Positions 47,201-59,440 of a DNA stretch of 64,000 nucleotides are shown here, piece after piece (position 1 is the first letter of the stretch; each line of letters opens with the position of its first letter). Location: contig NC_092675.1 of the NCBI RefSeq assembly GCF_964355755.1, positions 30,590,912 through 30,654,911 on the forward strand, written 5' to 3'. This stretch comes from Antedon mediterranea. Lineage: Eukaryota; Echinodermata; Crinoidea; Comatulida; Antedonidae. Below the pieces are notes generated by a model. That model saw nothing but the letters and a program-made list of their open reading frames with translations. It was not told the origin of the DNA and ran no database searches. The translations under genes were made by a program, and so were the position numbers.

Positions 47201-50200
47201 TGAGCAATAACAGTCTAAAGGAAAAGAAAAGCTTACATTGAAGAGAGATTTTAAGTTATTAAAAAGAAAGACAAAACATAGAATAATAATAATCAAGATG
47301 TTTGTACATTGATAGACAAGAAAGAGAAACAACCTAAAAAGAGAAAATATAATGTATTGTAAAAACAAATTACATTAGAAACTGTAACATTTAGTTTTTA
47401 TACAGTAAAACCTAATAAGGGGACACATTTTGAACCCTCTTAAGCTCTGTCTATACTAGCAATTTTATGTGACCAAAAAATGTGATGTGCCCATATATAG
47501 ACATGATGATATCATATCACTACCCTATTTGGGCACATCAGACCATTTTTTTCAAACTAGTTTGATAGTGTAGACAGAGCTTAATAGAGGGTTCTTCATT
47601 TGTTTCATTGAAAGTGTCCCCTCTAAAGAGGGTCTTACTACTTATATATTTTGAATAAAATATGTACTTTCCAAATACAGGATTGTTTTTAGACTTGCCC
47701 CAAGTCTGTATTTTTTTTATTTATTTGTTTTTATTTCGACCGTGATTTTTGTCTGAAAATACAGACTTGTGAAACACGTATAGAAATCGATTTGCAAAAA
47801 GGCAAACGTCTGATAAGAATGACGTAGTTTATCATACCGTATTTGGCTATATGGGGCGGGCGGTATGTAAATATGGATTTCGAATCAACCAATGATCATT
47901 TTGTTTCAAAATGAAAAAGATCGAGTACGTACAGTGCTGAATGTACGATCGAGACTGTTGAAATATAAAATCGTAATGCCTAGTTGTTTTGTTTATTAAT
48001 TGTTTAGTCCTTGGCCTAGGCCTCTTTCGTAGGTCCTACTCAATTCGCACGTATGACCTGCCAAATAAAACGCCAATAAAGTAGGCCTACATACCACCAC
48101 CGGCGGCACACAACAACAGGGCTACACCACCACACAGAACAGGACAGGGTCTGGGTGGGAATTAAATCAAAATTATCTCCGCGTAATAAATGATCCATTC
48201 AATGTTTGATTTGCGGAGAAGCTAGCCTATCATATCAAGACGAGTTTTCATGTTCTTGGGAAAAATCCCATCAAATGTTTACCAGACTACTAGGCATATA
48301 AAATAATTTCTAGCCTTCAGAAACTTTCATAAATGTACCCAAGTACACATTGTCTAAACGTAACATAGCGCATGCGCATCATCTTAGTTGTTGAGTCTTT
48401 GAAATTCTGAAATATGAATATTAAAACAGTGTACGAGTGAGTAGCCAATCGCATGCAGCTGAAACTAGTCAACCGGATAATCGTATGCACCAAGAATTCT
48501 TGGTGTCAAACCACGTGACTTGTGCGTGTTTCCCCAGACGGAGTATCCAAAATCAAGTAGTATACGTATGAAACGCCATATGTGCCAAAATATTTATCTT
48601 TTTACTAATATTAAGACAAAACTCCGTCTGGAACCCAGACTAGATTGTTTTGTTTACTGTGAGTTTGGGAGAGTTGATTCGTAGAGTATACAAAATATTA
48701 CTTAATAAAACAGATGCAATAAATAGGTGTTCATTACCAATCCCTTCAGGGAATTCTTTCACAGCCATTTGGTAAAAGCTTTTTACTTGCATTTAAGGCA
48801 AGGTGAATAGAAATCATCACAATGGCTGCTGCACCCATAACACACCTTTATGCTTTTATTTTACAGTAAAAAATTTTTTTTTCAATATTTTTCCAACTTT
48901 ATCATATGTCAAAAAGTAAAGTGTGGGTGTTTTACACTATTTATAATGCAAGTGAACAGTTAAATTTCGGTCTAGCATATGAAAGTTCAGAAATTAGAAA
49001 ATCAAAGAAAATTTGTTGCGTTGAAAATAGAGAAAGATTGAGAAAAAAGGTTTTATTTTTAGTAGGAAAATGAGAATAATATGAATTAAACAGTTTATAT
49101 TGAGAAAGCACAGCAGCTGCAATGTCATTGAGTCACTTACACTTGTATAAGATGAACAGCTGTGAAAAAAAACAGCCATTATATTATTCACTGTAAACAT
49201 GTGACTACCCTAACACTCTACACCTAACAACACACTTTCACTTTTTTAGGGCAACTTTTTATGTCACATGACTTGCAGCACTATCCGCTCTAACATTTTT
49301 TTTTTCCAGAATATTAATGTTTTTATTAATAAATGTTATTTATTTACATTTTTCCAAGGATAATCAATGTAAAAGATGTTAAAAGTTTTTATTAATCTAA
49401 TATAGACAAAAATCTTAATCTCTATAAATACATCAGATTTAAATCCAATATGTTTTTTAAAAACGAGTACAAATCTGGAAAGTAAAAACATGTTTGCAAT
49501 TTAACTTTATTTATACAATTTAGTTTAGGACTATTAAATTTAAAAAAAATTATGTTTGAGCCTGAGATAATAATAATAAAATGGTATTAAGTATGTTAAA
49601 TAGATAAACATAATGATTAAATCGAATAATAATAAAATAATTTATAATAACTGGTACTTGATATAGCGCATTATGCTGAAAGCCTCAATGCGCTTTACAT
49701 AGACAGACAAATTTAGAAAATTAAAAATTTAAAAGGTGGGTTTTGAGGAGAGATTTGAAGACACTGGTGGAAGTTGCCCGACGGATGTCAATAGGCAACG
49801 CATTCCAAAGAAAAAAATGGAAGCAGAAGAAAAACAACGATTTCTTTAAAACTTAGTGGAAGGATGAAATATATGGGCAAGAGGAGACTCAGATCCTGAT
49901 CTCAGAGACCGCTTAGGAACATAAGGTTGAAAAAGTTCAGAAATGAACTTATAATTAATTGTAATAATTTATAATGTTGACTATCGCGGGGCATAAATAT
50001 AAAAACTATTGTGTGAAAATAAAGAAATAAGTTGAATTTCTGAAGAGACTGATTTTAAAGTGCGAGCTGAAATCAAATGCAGACTGCTGCTGCAGGAGAT
50101 ACATGCTAGTATGTGTGAATAATATCACTGTTAGGTTTGTCTATGTTTGGATACCTCAATTACCAATGCTTAATGATGCAAGATATGAAACATATGGATT

Positions 50201-53200
50201 CTACTATAAGATATGCATTATATCAAGCTAAACAACACATGTTGTACATTAATATTATTATTGCCATTTGTAAAACATATTTTGTATAATGTTATAATTT
50301 TTTGTTATTTCATCTTGAAAATTTAGTTATTTTATTTTCACATAATTATATCTACAGTAATTTGTTCAAATATAACTAATTTGTTTATTTAATTATTAAT
50401 TATATTACATGTATATTTAATATACTCTTTATATTGTTGAATACAACACTTTTTACCCCTTTCACACGCCTAACTCTTTCCCCTTCACACGCCGAACTAA
50501 ACTCTGGCATTTTGTATGGTCTGTGCTTTGGTGTGTGTGTGTGCATATATGTAAACTCCAGAGTGTTGCTAGGCAAACGGATATTACATAAAAGCTTACT
50601 GTTACTTGCTGTTGGTTTTTAAATAAAATAAAATTATTATTATTATTATATAATAATAAATTGCCATTGGGATTGTCATTAAATTATTAAATTGCCATTT
50701 TATATGTAAATACCTGTTGTGCGTTGATTTTATCAGTGGTAACCTCCTTGTGATTAGAGTACTGTACATAAACTGGTCTACCACGAATCGTTACAGATAC
50801 ATGTGTGTAGTAGTTTACCATTGTGGCTGCTGAGTTTTCATCAGGCATCTCAAGAAAAGCCTGATGACAAATACAAAATATAAACATTAAAATTGAGTAA
50901 TAATTTCTCCAATTTTTACTTCATTTTAGTACTTTACTTCAATTATTATGAGCATGTTAAATTTAATACTAAATAATAACACCTATGACACATAATATTA
51001 ATGGTGACTTTAATTAAGAACTTATTGACTAATTTGAGTGGACAGAACTTAAGACGTCAATATCATTGACCAAACAGCACAAAAGGTTTGACCAGTACTA
51101 TTCAACAAACTATCTAAATAATTTAATAAAATACAATTTAGCAAAAACAAAATCAAGCAACGTATCTTTCGGCTTAATCCGATAAATTGCACACGAATAC
51201 AAACTTGATAACATACATTTGTATTGTAAAACATAATCAATAGTGGATTATGAGAAGGTCATTGTTTTTGTTTCATAATTACATGCTTTAATATGTTTTC
51301 TCAATTTGTTATCACGAGATGTTTTAACAAACAACGAGCATTATGTTATCTACAAAAGCCTGTTGTGAGTGAGTGGCTGATGTAAAGACAGTTGAATCCA
51401 TAGCCATATCGGCTATGGTTCGGTGCTCACTTGTTCCAAGAAGGTACAGGGTATAGACAATACTTGTATGCACAGTCAAAGAACCAAAAAACTGAGTAAA
51501 TCTTTCGAGACGAATAGGGAGTTATTGCTATAGTTCATAAGTAGGAGAAAGAACAAGAATTGGTAGCACCGACCTTCAATGACCCCCAAAGGAAAAGCAC
51601 ATAGTTTAGTTGACCACTAGGCAGTCATCATTTATGGGCCATGTTGCACACAGAATCAACAGCTAAATGTCTCATTCAAAGAATGAGTGGTGTTTAGATG
51701 AGAGTAGATTTAGATATCAAAGGAACACTCACCTGTCGTTTACCCTTTAAAATAAGCACCTTTGTAGGTTTGGCAAAGGGCATGCCAAGACCTATTACGT
51801 CTGCTTCTGTTGTACTATCATCTAAGTTTCTGATGTGTACCACTTTTGATACCACAGGCTTATCTCGTTTTACCTGTACACACATGCAAATTAGAACATT
51901 AGAAGAATTACCATATGCACAATTACAAAATATATTTCAGAATTAAACAGCATATAGATCGTGGAATTTCGTTTTACACAAACCCATTATGCATATTGTA
52001 ATGCATTAAAAAAAACTTTGGAATATCATTCATCATACATCAATTGTAAAAAAAATGTTAATTTTGTTGTACCAACATATGTGTAATTTTAAATTAAAAT
52101 GATATTCTAATAGTAGATGGGTTTAATGATTGGTTAAATTTGAATACATTATGCGCAGCAAGTGGATTGTGATAATGAAAATCAAGCTGTCTTCTAGTTG
52201 AGTTGCTTTCTTTGGTATTCACCATTAATAGTCTTTTGGTTGACTGAACATTCACAATCTTTTTATTCTTTTATCATCAAGTTAACTAGCAGAAAAGCTT
52301 CATAAAGCAATCACTGAACTCCTCTGCACAATCTTTATAATACTGCTATTGCGCAACATGTTCTTTCTTAAGCTCTGTCTACACTATCAAACTAGTTTAA
52401 CAAAAAAGTGTGATGTGCCTAGATATGGTAGTGATATGACATCATCGTGTCCATATATGGGCACATCACATTTTTTTTGCCACATAAAGTTTGATAATGT
52501 AGACAGAGCTTTATTCAACTAGTTAATATATTCCCTAAAGTATCTGCTATATTTGAAATTTATTATTATATTTTTAAAGAAAAATCAAATGTAATATTGA
52601 GAACTGAGCGAGTCAATTATTTTGTACTGTACCATTGCAAGCAGTTGATGCCATTTTAACATTTTCAAGTTAAACTTGGAAATTTACATTTTTTTTCGAA
52701 AATTCTGTGTCAAGACATACTTCTGGTTGTTAACCTTTTGAATGCAATGAATTGATGGCGTTGTGTTCAACTCTTTCAAAATTTATAAAGCTCGGCAGGC
52801 AATTACTAATTCAAACTTCATTTAGTTTTTATGAAGCTTGCATGGAAATCTAAAATATCATATTTTATTTAACCAATAATTTCAAGTTTTTATACATAAA
52901 AAAAGTGAAAACAAAAAATACAGTTTAAAATAAAAGAAATAGAATATTGAAAAAAAGGCACAAGCATGATTTAAAAACCAATATATTAGCTGTTACGTCA
53001 AATGCTCCCATCTCCTCTGTAGATAAGATGAAAATAGTATAAAAGCAAGATAAAACCAGTTACATGCAATAGGGGTGATGAAAGAAAGATGAGGGGGTAA
53101 AGTTGCATTACCTTCTTAGCATCATTGGCAATAGACGAGACACAGTCAGAGTGGTTTGATGGTGGTATGACGTTAGTAGTGACGCAATCGCTAGATGTCT

Positions 53201-56170
53201 GATTTAGGAGCTCATCAGACCCTCTCTGTGAGATGGAGAAAAAATACAAGGTGATGAGTGAAGTATAGAAAAACAAAAGAGGATGCGATATCCAAAGAGG
53301 TTGCCATAACAACTAAAAGAATCCAGCAGCAATTGTCATAACAATGATATAATGCTATAATAACCCTTGAAGATGTAGCAACTATTGAGCAACATATAGG
53401 AATGTCACTCAAAATAGTTTCTTCACCTAAAAAATGGTTATCAGAACACAAAACAAGGTTGCCATAACAACCAAAGAGGATTAATAAAGTTATGCCATAG
53501 CAACCACATGATATTAAGAATTTTCAGAGAAAATATAACAATAGGCAGAGTTCAAAGTATCCATGCTGTGAAATGATTTTAAATAACAAACAAGCTTAAA
53601 ACATGCATTCTGTAAAAAATTAAAATAAATAGCATAACATACAATTTAAAGATGTTGTTAATTTGACAAGATTTTAAACCCTCTCTATACAATAATATAA
53701 AACACAAAAAAATATCTAGCATTAATTATGACTTAAAGATTTAGGATGTTAGTCCATAGTTTATGTTAAAACCCCTTACAGCAGTGTTAACTAGGTGAGG
53801 TCAAATGGGGGTTGTGACATACTAGTTACTACCATTTAGTTCTCAGGGTTACTTGTAATGACAAGGTCAAAGGTCATTAACCTTGTTCAATTATTTATTT
53901 CACATGTCTGGAATTCTCTGCATAAAAAATGAACTCCACTCCCAAAATTATAAGAAAGGCCTAGTTTTTTATGTTTGATCATAATAAAATAGTGAACAAT
54001 GTAGTCAAAAAGCATGATTGTGGTTTAGATTTAAATGTCGTCAGGTGATTGACGGCTACTGCTTCATTAGTTATCAAACCTTACAGTTTTACTTTTAACT
54101 AAATTTAAAATAGAAAACTAAACTACTTTGCGAGTAGGTTATGTATTGTTCTTTTGCATTCCTTGTTCACTACTTTTCAAAGTGAAATTCAACCCTAACT
54201 GCAGCATTCAGTAACATCATTATATCCGCTTAGTACGTTCAGACACAGTAGAGTAAAGCGTGCATTTACAACATATTTAAGTCGATTTATATCCTTTCAT
54301 ATTATATCCGACGTGAGTAATCATGTGTTTGGTTAACCACGATCTTCAATGACATTATATAAAATGCCAATGTACCTCCAAAATGAGGTATGTTATATAA
54401 TGTACTGTACCTCACTCACACATTTGAATGCCTAACAAATTAAACTGATCGAATAACTGACATTTAAATAAATAAAGGGCAGCGCTTGTAAACATAACTT
54501 GTCATGTGACCAACAGCCGTATAATAAAATATAAATTAAAATTTTCAGAAAAGTGATAAAATTTAATCAAACCGCTTTTATTTTAATTTGTTGGTTATTG
54601 TATTGATAAAAGATAATCGCAAGTAAGAATTCCTCATGTTTTGGAAAGAGATTTATTAGCAATTGCTAGTCGTAAGCAATTACAGTAATATTAGAATTGG
54701 AAATTTAGTTTCTGCCAAAAGCCGCTTTTGATGGATAGTCAACTAATTTGAATTTCTCCATCAAAGGACAGATTATGAATGTGTTAATTACACCCTGTGG
54801 AACTCATTTTATACCAACAGAGGTTAGTTGTTATAATAACAATATATGTAAATAACAATTAAGATCTAATTAACAATTCAACTGCTATACTTGTGTACTT
54901 TGCTGTACTGCTATTGTACTTTCATCAATATTAGGTTACACTCATTAAAAAGAAATTAGTAGACCCAATGTCACTATCTCCATGTTTTCAATATCAATTT
55001 CAATATCTTTTTTGTAGGTTTATTATATTTTCAACAACAACAATCTTGATTAAATAAAAATTAACAATCATTCAAATTTACTGCCAGTAAATATCAATAC
55101 GAAAGAGAAAATAGAATAAACATTTTGGTTATTCACAAAGGAAAAATCATTATTGAGAAGAAACAAAATAATAACAAAATATGGTATTGAATCTTATATT
55201 CAACTCGCTACTAGCTGTACTTTATTTAGGCCTACCATCAAATAAAAAAAACAAAATTTTCAAATATTGAATACGAAACTCAAAACTTTTACAAATTTTT
55301 TTTAAAACAAACAGAAAAAAGTTTCTTTAGAATTTGTTATTGTAATAGTTCAGTTGTTGAATTCAAAGGTTTTTCTTTTCACCTGTATAAACAGTGGGAA
55401 ACCACAATAGAAAGTTTTAAGAAAAATCCTTAAGGCCATTCAAACACTCAATGTTACTGTCCTCAAAGAACAGTGAAGGGCCTAACGCAAGCCTTTATGT
55501 TACTCTCCTCAAAGACTAGTGAAGGGCCCAACGCAAGCCTTCATGTTACTCTCCTCAAAGACTAGTGAAGGGCCTAACGCAAGCCTTCATGTCACTCACA
55601 AAGAACACTGCTGAAAGTCCTAACGCAAGCCTTCACACTGCCTTATGATAATTATAACAAAACAAAGACAAAAATAAATGTAATAATTTCAATCAAAAAT
55701 CTAGTTTGGATATAATAATTTCTAAATAGTTTTTCAGAATTTAAGAATTTTTAGAGAACTAGTCTAACCAACAGCAAATCGTGAAAATAAAGAAACCTCA
55801 TGCTTACTATTATTTATTAATAAATTCAAACAACTAAAACAGGTGGCATTAACTAAATGTCACAACTGAGATGATTGGTCAACTTGCACAATTCTAATTT
55901 ACATAAAACTTTTGTACCAAATAAATATGTAGCAACTAGTATGTAATAAGCAGAGGGAGAGTATACAATGCTTAGGAAAGAGCATGGCTGATTTGAACAA
56001 TTAAGAAGATACGGTCACTGTTATTTAAGTATACTAAATTAAATTCTTACCAAACTCCGTTTTCTTGACATCTGATGCGATAGCTGTAATGCAGATTGCG
56101 GTGGTAGGCTATTACTAGCGATAGCGTAAACTGGTTGACCCATCCCCATAGGATCCGTTACGAGAAACAT
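35243..56170 (-). CDS. PTBP: Polypyrimidine tract-binding protein (PTBP1/2/3 orthologue)
   Basis: Nuclear RNA-binding splicing regulator with four RRMs, binding CU-rich RNA. Seventeen coding exons: 56051-56170, 53112-53225, 51733-51873, 50714-50860, 47125-47214, 45271-45481, 44629-44687, 44146-44317, 43175-43318, 40289-40425, 38248-38281, 37158-37250, 36838-36935, 36489-36607, 36145-36219, 35604-35667, 35243-35311. All join in frame: 628 residues, longer than human PTBP1 (531-557). RGSDELL matches the conserved N-terminal segment. RRM1 (about 86-165) has VVHIRNL; RRM2 (about 222-305) [23 protein letters not shown]3 (about 433-512) [10 protein letters not shown] and [17 protein letters not shown]4 (about 550-627) [16 protein letters not shown] and ends [10 protein letters not shown]. 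The RRM2-RRM3 linker has seven consecutive histidines. The first-exon start (MFLVTDPMG) is the least certain part; alternative promoters are likely. Confidence 0.95.
36359..36482. mobile_element. Palindromic MITE, copy 7, abutting a PTBP splice donor
   Basis: Left end TTCTGTCTACACTATCAAAT; right end is shortened to CAAACTAGTTTGACAGAGCT, missing TAGTGTAG. It begins at about the seventh nucleotide of the intron after exon 36489-36607, so GTAAGTTAAGCTCTGTC joins splice site and transposon end. Confidence 0.85.
38248..38281 (-). other. 34-nt microexon-like PTBP exon, probable autoregulatory cassette
   Basis: Bounded by CATAG and GTATGC, it encodes [11 protein letters not shown] plus one base, joining NPD to GVYGDV in RRM3. 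Length (34 nt) and position equal those of vertebrate PTBP1 exon 11 (PTBP2 exon 10), whose skipping shifts the frame and leads to decay. Minus-strand sequence upstream (about 38300-38390) is rich in CTCTCC, TTTTCTC and TCTTCC, which are PTB-type binding words. Confidence 0.9.
40031..40254. repeat. 56-bp minisatellite, 4 copies, PTBP intron 10
   Basis: Four 56-bp copies of TTTTAAATACTTATTAAAAA followed by GCATCATTTTCAAAATATTC and TCCATTCTTCTACAC. The array ends about 35 bp from exon 40289-40425, just inside its downstream intron. Confidence 0.95.
40614..42524. repeat. 62/40-bp two-length minisatellite, PTBP intron 9
   Basis: About 1.9 kb of a unit containing AATTATATTCAGGGGTAGAT, CCAGAGTGCTAACTTTTAA and, in long copies only, TATTACTAATAGTCAGTCCA. 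Long units are 62 bp and short units 40 bp; they differ by an exact 22-bp block. Secondary variation is TCC versus TTC after GTAGA. The block order partly repeats, suggesting duplication of multi-unit segments. Confidence 0.95.
44911..45060. repeat. 50-bp direct repeat, 3 copies, PTBP intron 6
   Basis: Three 50-bp copies starting ACATTTCTGTGTTTTATTTG and ending TATATCTAGACTGTATCTAG; TCTAGACTGTATCTAGA is imperfectly palindromic. Confidence 0.95.
46700..47045. repeat. Degenerate GTGTGATCATGT repeat, PTBP intron 5
   Basis: Diverged copies of GTGTGATCATGTAACACAGT, then ACTGTATGTTNTTTATGTAT and TGCGATCATGTCTCACAGTA. Unit boundaries are irregular. It lies just downstream (in gene sense) of exon 47125-47214. 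Confidence 0.75.
47441..47582. mobile_element. Palindromic MITE, copy 8, inserted inside another repeat
   Basis: Intact ends: AGCTCTGTCTATACTAGC and TTTGATAGTGTAGACAGAGC. It is flanked by ACCCTCT-TA on the left and TA-ATAGAGGG on the right, so it interrupts a GTCCCC-family dispersed repeat, apparently with a TA duplication. Confidence 0.9.
47700..48680. promoter_or_regulatory. CpG-containing block in PTBP intron 4, possible alternative promoter
   Basis: Unlike the surrounding AT-rich intron, this block contains GGGGCGGGCGG (about 47855), clustered CGAT/CGTAC words, TAGCGCATGCGCATC (about 48366, NRF1-like palindrome) and CCACGTGAC (E-box, about 48512). No coding exon was recognised. An internal promoter for a shorter PTBP transcript is possible, but this is inference from composition only. 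Confidence 0.35.
49640..49950. repeat. Dispersed repeat with TATAGCGCATTATGCTG head, PTBP intron 4
   Basis: GATATAGCGCATTATGCTGA, CAATGCGCTTTACATAGACA and GGGTTTTGAGGAGAGATTTG resemble multi-copy elements common in marine invertebrate genomes and share the TATAGCGC motif with the two EIF2B3 intron repeats. Boundaries and class are unknown. Confidence 0.45.
51361..51640. mobile_element. Possible diverged tRNA-derived SINE relative
   Basis: GTGAGTGAGTGGCTGATGTAAAGACAG resembles the SINE head without a clean A box; GGTTCGGTGCTCAC could be a decayed B box, and CGAGACGAATAGGGAGTTA resembles the body motif GAGACGAGTAGGGGGTT of copy 1. Strongly diverged, so uncertain. Confidence 0.4.
52371..52510. 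mobile_element. Full palindromic MITE, copy 9, PTBP intron 2
   Basis: AGCTCTGTCTACACTATCAA at the left and TTGATAATGTAGACAGAGCT at the right; the centre has GGTAGTGATATGACATCATC and GTCCATATATGGGCACATCA. Orientation is opposite to copies 3-5, judged by the order of the core blocks. Confidence 0.9.
55451..55638. repeat. ~46-bp direct repeat, 4 copies, PTBP intron 1
   Basis: Four copies of ATGTTACTCTCCTCAAAGAC followed by TAGTGAAGGGCCTAACGCAA and GCCTTC, the outer copies diverged. Confidence 0.9.
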
Positions 56171-59100
56171 GATGGGTAAGCAGTAGGAAATGTGATGGGG
56201 CCTGGTTACAGTTGAGCACACGTAACCAGAGTGTATGTAAGGAAACAACAAGCCCGCTCCTTGTGGCTTACTTAAACAATGCTTGTCTAGGCAATCAGAG
56301 ATTTCTATGCTGTCACTCCTCACACAAAAGGCTTACTTTGCCATCTTTTCATAAGAAAATCAATGAGGCGTAAAGAACAGTGGAGCGCAAAGCAATGTGG
56401 GTGCAATAAGAACACTATGAATGCAAAGTCAATACACTGCAATGAACACAACCTTTTGGGAATAAACGCTAAATTAGTCCATTTTGCAGAGCTTTCATTA
56501 TATTGCATTATGGGTCAAAATATGAATAAAATATGAATTGCTTTTCTGGCTTTTGATTCTATAACATAAATATCAGCTTGGCAATATATGGTATATCGAT
56601 AGCTATTAGCGCGTATATTTTCACACGACGCTATGAGACAATCCGGTAGCGAGTGGCTCAACAATACTACGATATTTGGCCAATTAGCTCGCAATTATAA
56701 CACAAACATGAATTCCCGTGTGACGTTTGATGCGGGTTTAAGTTGAAAATGTGTTGAAATATACTCGCAAAGCATTTCACAGTTGGACGACCTAGACTAT
56801 CTTAGCTTTAATAATGCATTTTGCTATTCACTTTCTCAATACGTTGAATTAACAACTACAATAAAACGCGTAACGCACTCTATTAACAAATTCACATATA
56901 AAAGACTGAAATAGCTGGCAATTAGTTAGTTGGAAAATGCCTGGTTTAAGTCTTAAGTACTCGCAGTATTTCCCTCGGGAAGAGTTATGTCTACTTTGTT
57001 GCAAAAACAATACCTAATTAGTATGCATACTGATAAATATTTTTGAAAAAAAAAAACTATTTTTAGAATTTTAAATGGTGGTAGAAATATCCATAATGAC
57101 CTCAAGTTGTTATAATTATCAAATATGGATATTTCTAAATGTAAAGTATTTGTTATAATTATTTATAGTATTAATTAGTAGAAATTCTGGTATTGTAAAC
57201 TAACAGTGTATACAGGATAGGCTAGCTACATACAGTAAGGGTAGGTGTCAAAACATTACAGGTTTGATGACAATATAACAGTAGGCCTACATTCAGGAAG
57301 GTATTTTGAGTGGGTGCAAATTAAAAGCTGGGTGGAAAGAAGACATCAAAGGTGGTATTCCCACCTACCTCCACCTAGCACTATTACATCCATGTTACTA
57401 TAACTAGAGTATTTACGTCATGTCCGATTGTTGTTATTCACTGTGTTCAATAGGAATGCGTTGGCATGTATACAACTCTTTAAATTATAAATCTAGATAA
57501 AATAATTAAACTATTAATGGCAGTAAACTGTAGACCTTGTCTAGCAAGTTATCAGATAAACCAAATAATTACCAATAAAATAACTCAATATTAATATGAT
57601 GAGATAGCAATAAATAGACCAATCTGATATTAGCAAACAAATAATGAGTGGAATGGGGAGAATATTTCCATTAATGGCAACACCAGCCTTGCATTGCACA
57701 CAATTCTAAAAATGTGTCCTTACAAACAAAAAAACTGAGAGTGCAATAGTATTCAAAATTCTAAAAGATAGGAGAAATAATGCATGAATATCAACCAATC
57801 AATAACAAGATACAATAGGTTTAAATGTTATAATAAATACTGTAATATAGGTATATTTGTCTTTGGTTTTTAATGTTTCATATAAAATATATATTGGATA
57901 TTTTTTAAGTTTAAAATTTCTTTCATTCAAATCAAAATAACAAACATTTATGTCAAGTAACGCAGTAATAATATAGACTTCCTTCAGTACTTGAATGTGT
58001 AACAAAATATGCGACTAAGACTTGATGTATACTGGGCACTATAGAGTATGACATTGCCACGTTGTGGCTACAATTGCAATAGGCAAACATTAATTACTAC
58101 TCTGCTTCTAGGGGGCTTTTGTAATGCAGATTATATTAAGCACAGTAAGTAAATATTACAGAATTGAAAGCATTCTTTGTACTACAATGTAATATTATAA
58201 GGGTAGCAAGGGAAACTGAACCTAACGTTACAAAATATTATCAGCATGTAATTTGATATAAAATGATCTTAATTAAAAGAATTCATAATTGGTGATATTT
58301 AATTATAACAATTTCTAATACTTAATTAAATAATTTATTTTAACATTTTTTATTTTCTACGGAAAGGTAGAATTTCAATATGACTTCTTCTTTTCATATG
58401 AATACCCAAGAATGATTCTTGTTAAACATGCACCATAATGCCATGTATGAACTCTACGATACAGTAGTTAATAAAAGCCACAAAAATTGGAATTGATTTT
58501 TATAAGCTTTGAGCTGCTGTAGCCTACTTGTATCTCAGGTTCAATTATCGTGGTAACATGAAGCGACTTCTCAACAATGCCTCACGGTTGCACACTCTGC
58601 GTACAATGCCTCACGGTTGCACATTCTGCGTACAATGTATTAATTTATCACATTTTTCTTGGAAATGCAAAAAGTATATAAATCACAAGATCAATGTGAT
58701 TGTTGTAGATGTACACTTAATCACATTTCAGTGCCAAACAAACAAACAGTATGAATTTATAAACATCTACCGGTACTGTACAATTGTTGAGAAAAAACAG
58801 TTTTTATTGAAAAATCCCAAAAAGAACGTTTTTTTTCGCAACCAGTTTTGGTAGTTTGTTTTCAGTGACCATGTTGCAGGTTGATTTTTTCTGTTTAAAT
58901 TAAAGAAACTACGTTATTCAAAATACTTTTTTAAAACCATACTCTGTTACTCAATTTAGATGGGCCTAAAAAAAGTAACATTTTGGATTCAAGGTCACTG
59001 ACCATGTGCTCCATCATCAGCACATTAATGTAAGTTGATAACGAGTTAATGTAACAGCTTTCCATTATGTTTGTTAATATAGAGAGTAGCGTCTATTTGC

Positions 59101-59440
59101 TGATCTAATGTAATATTTATAAGGATTTCACGACTTTAATATGCTAGGTCATCTCACAATGCCGACTCAATCAACATTCTGAAATCTACCGACAACGTCT
59201 AATTAAACCATAATATTGTATCAAACCCACAAATGGTTTTAGGATGTTATATTCAAACACTGTGTTTGTACAATTAAGATGTTTATCAAATGGAGTTTGT
59301 CTTATCATGAATTTTAAATAAAACCTTTGCGGCATTTGGCAATAAAGAATTTTATGATGTTTGTGTATCTGTCATAAACATGGGACATAAGTCAAGAGCC
59401 ATATGGATGTTCTAACATTAACATGATATTGCTGAGCATT
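56171..59440. other. PTBP upstream region and intergenic sequence
   Basis: Presumed PTBP promoter side (gene on minus strand). CpG-bearing words around 56590-56720 (TAGCGCGTATA, ACACGACGC, ATCCGGTAGCGAG) could mark a promoter. A two-copy 29-bp repeat (GCCTCACGGTTGCACA, CTGCGTACAAT) is at about 58578-58637. No coding exon was recognised. Confidence 0.45.

Noticed and set aside
58528-58854. 108-codon plus-strand frame upstream of PTBP
   Set aside because: No recognisable similarity, includes a two-copy direct repeat, and has no splice or composition support.
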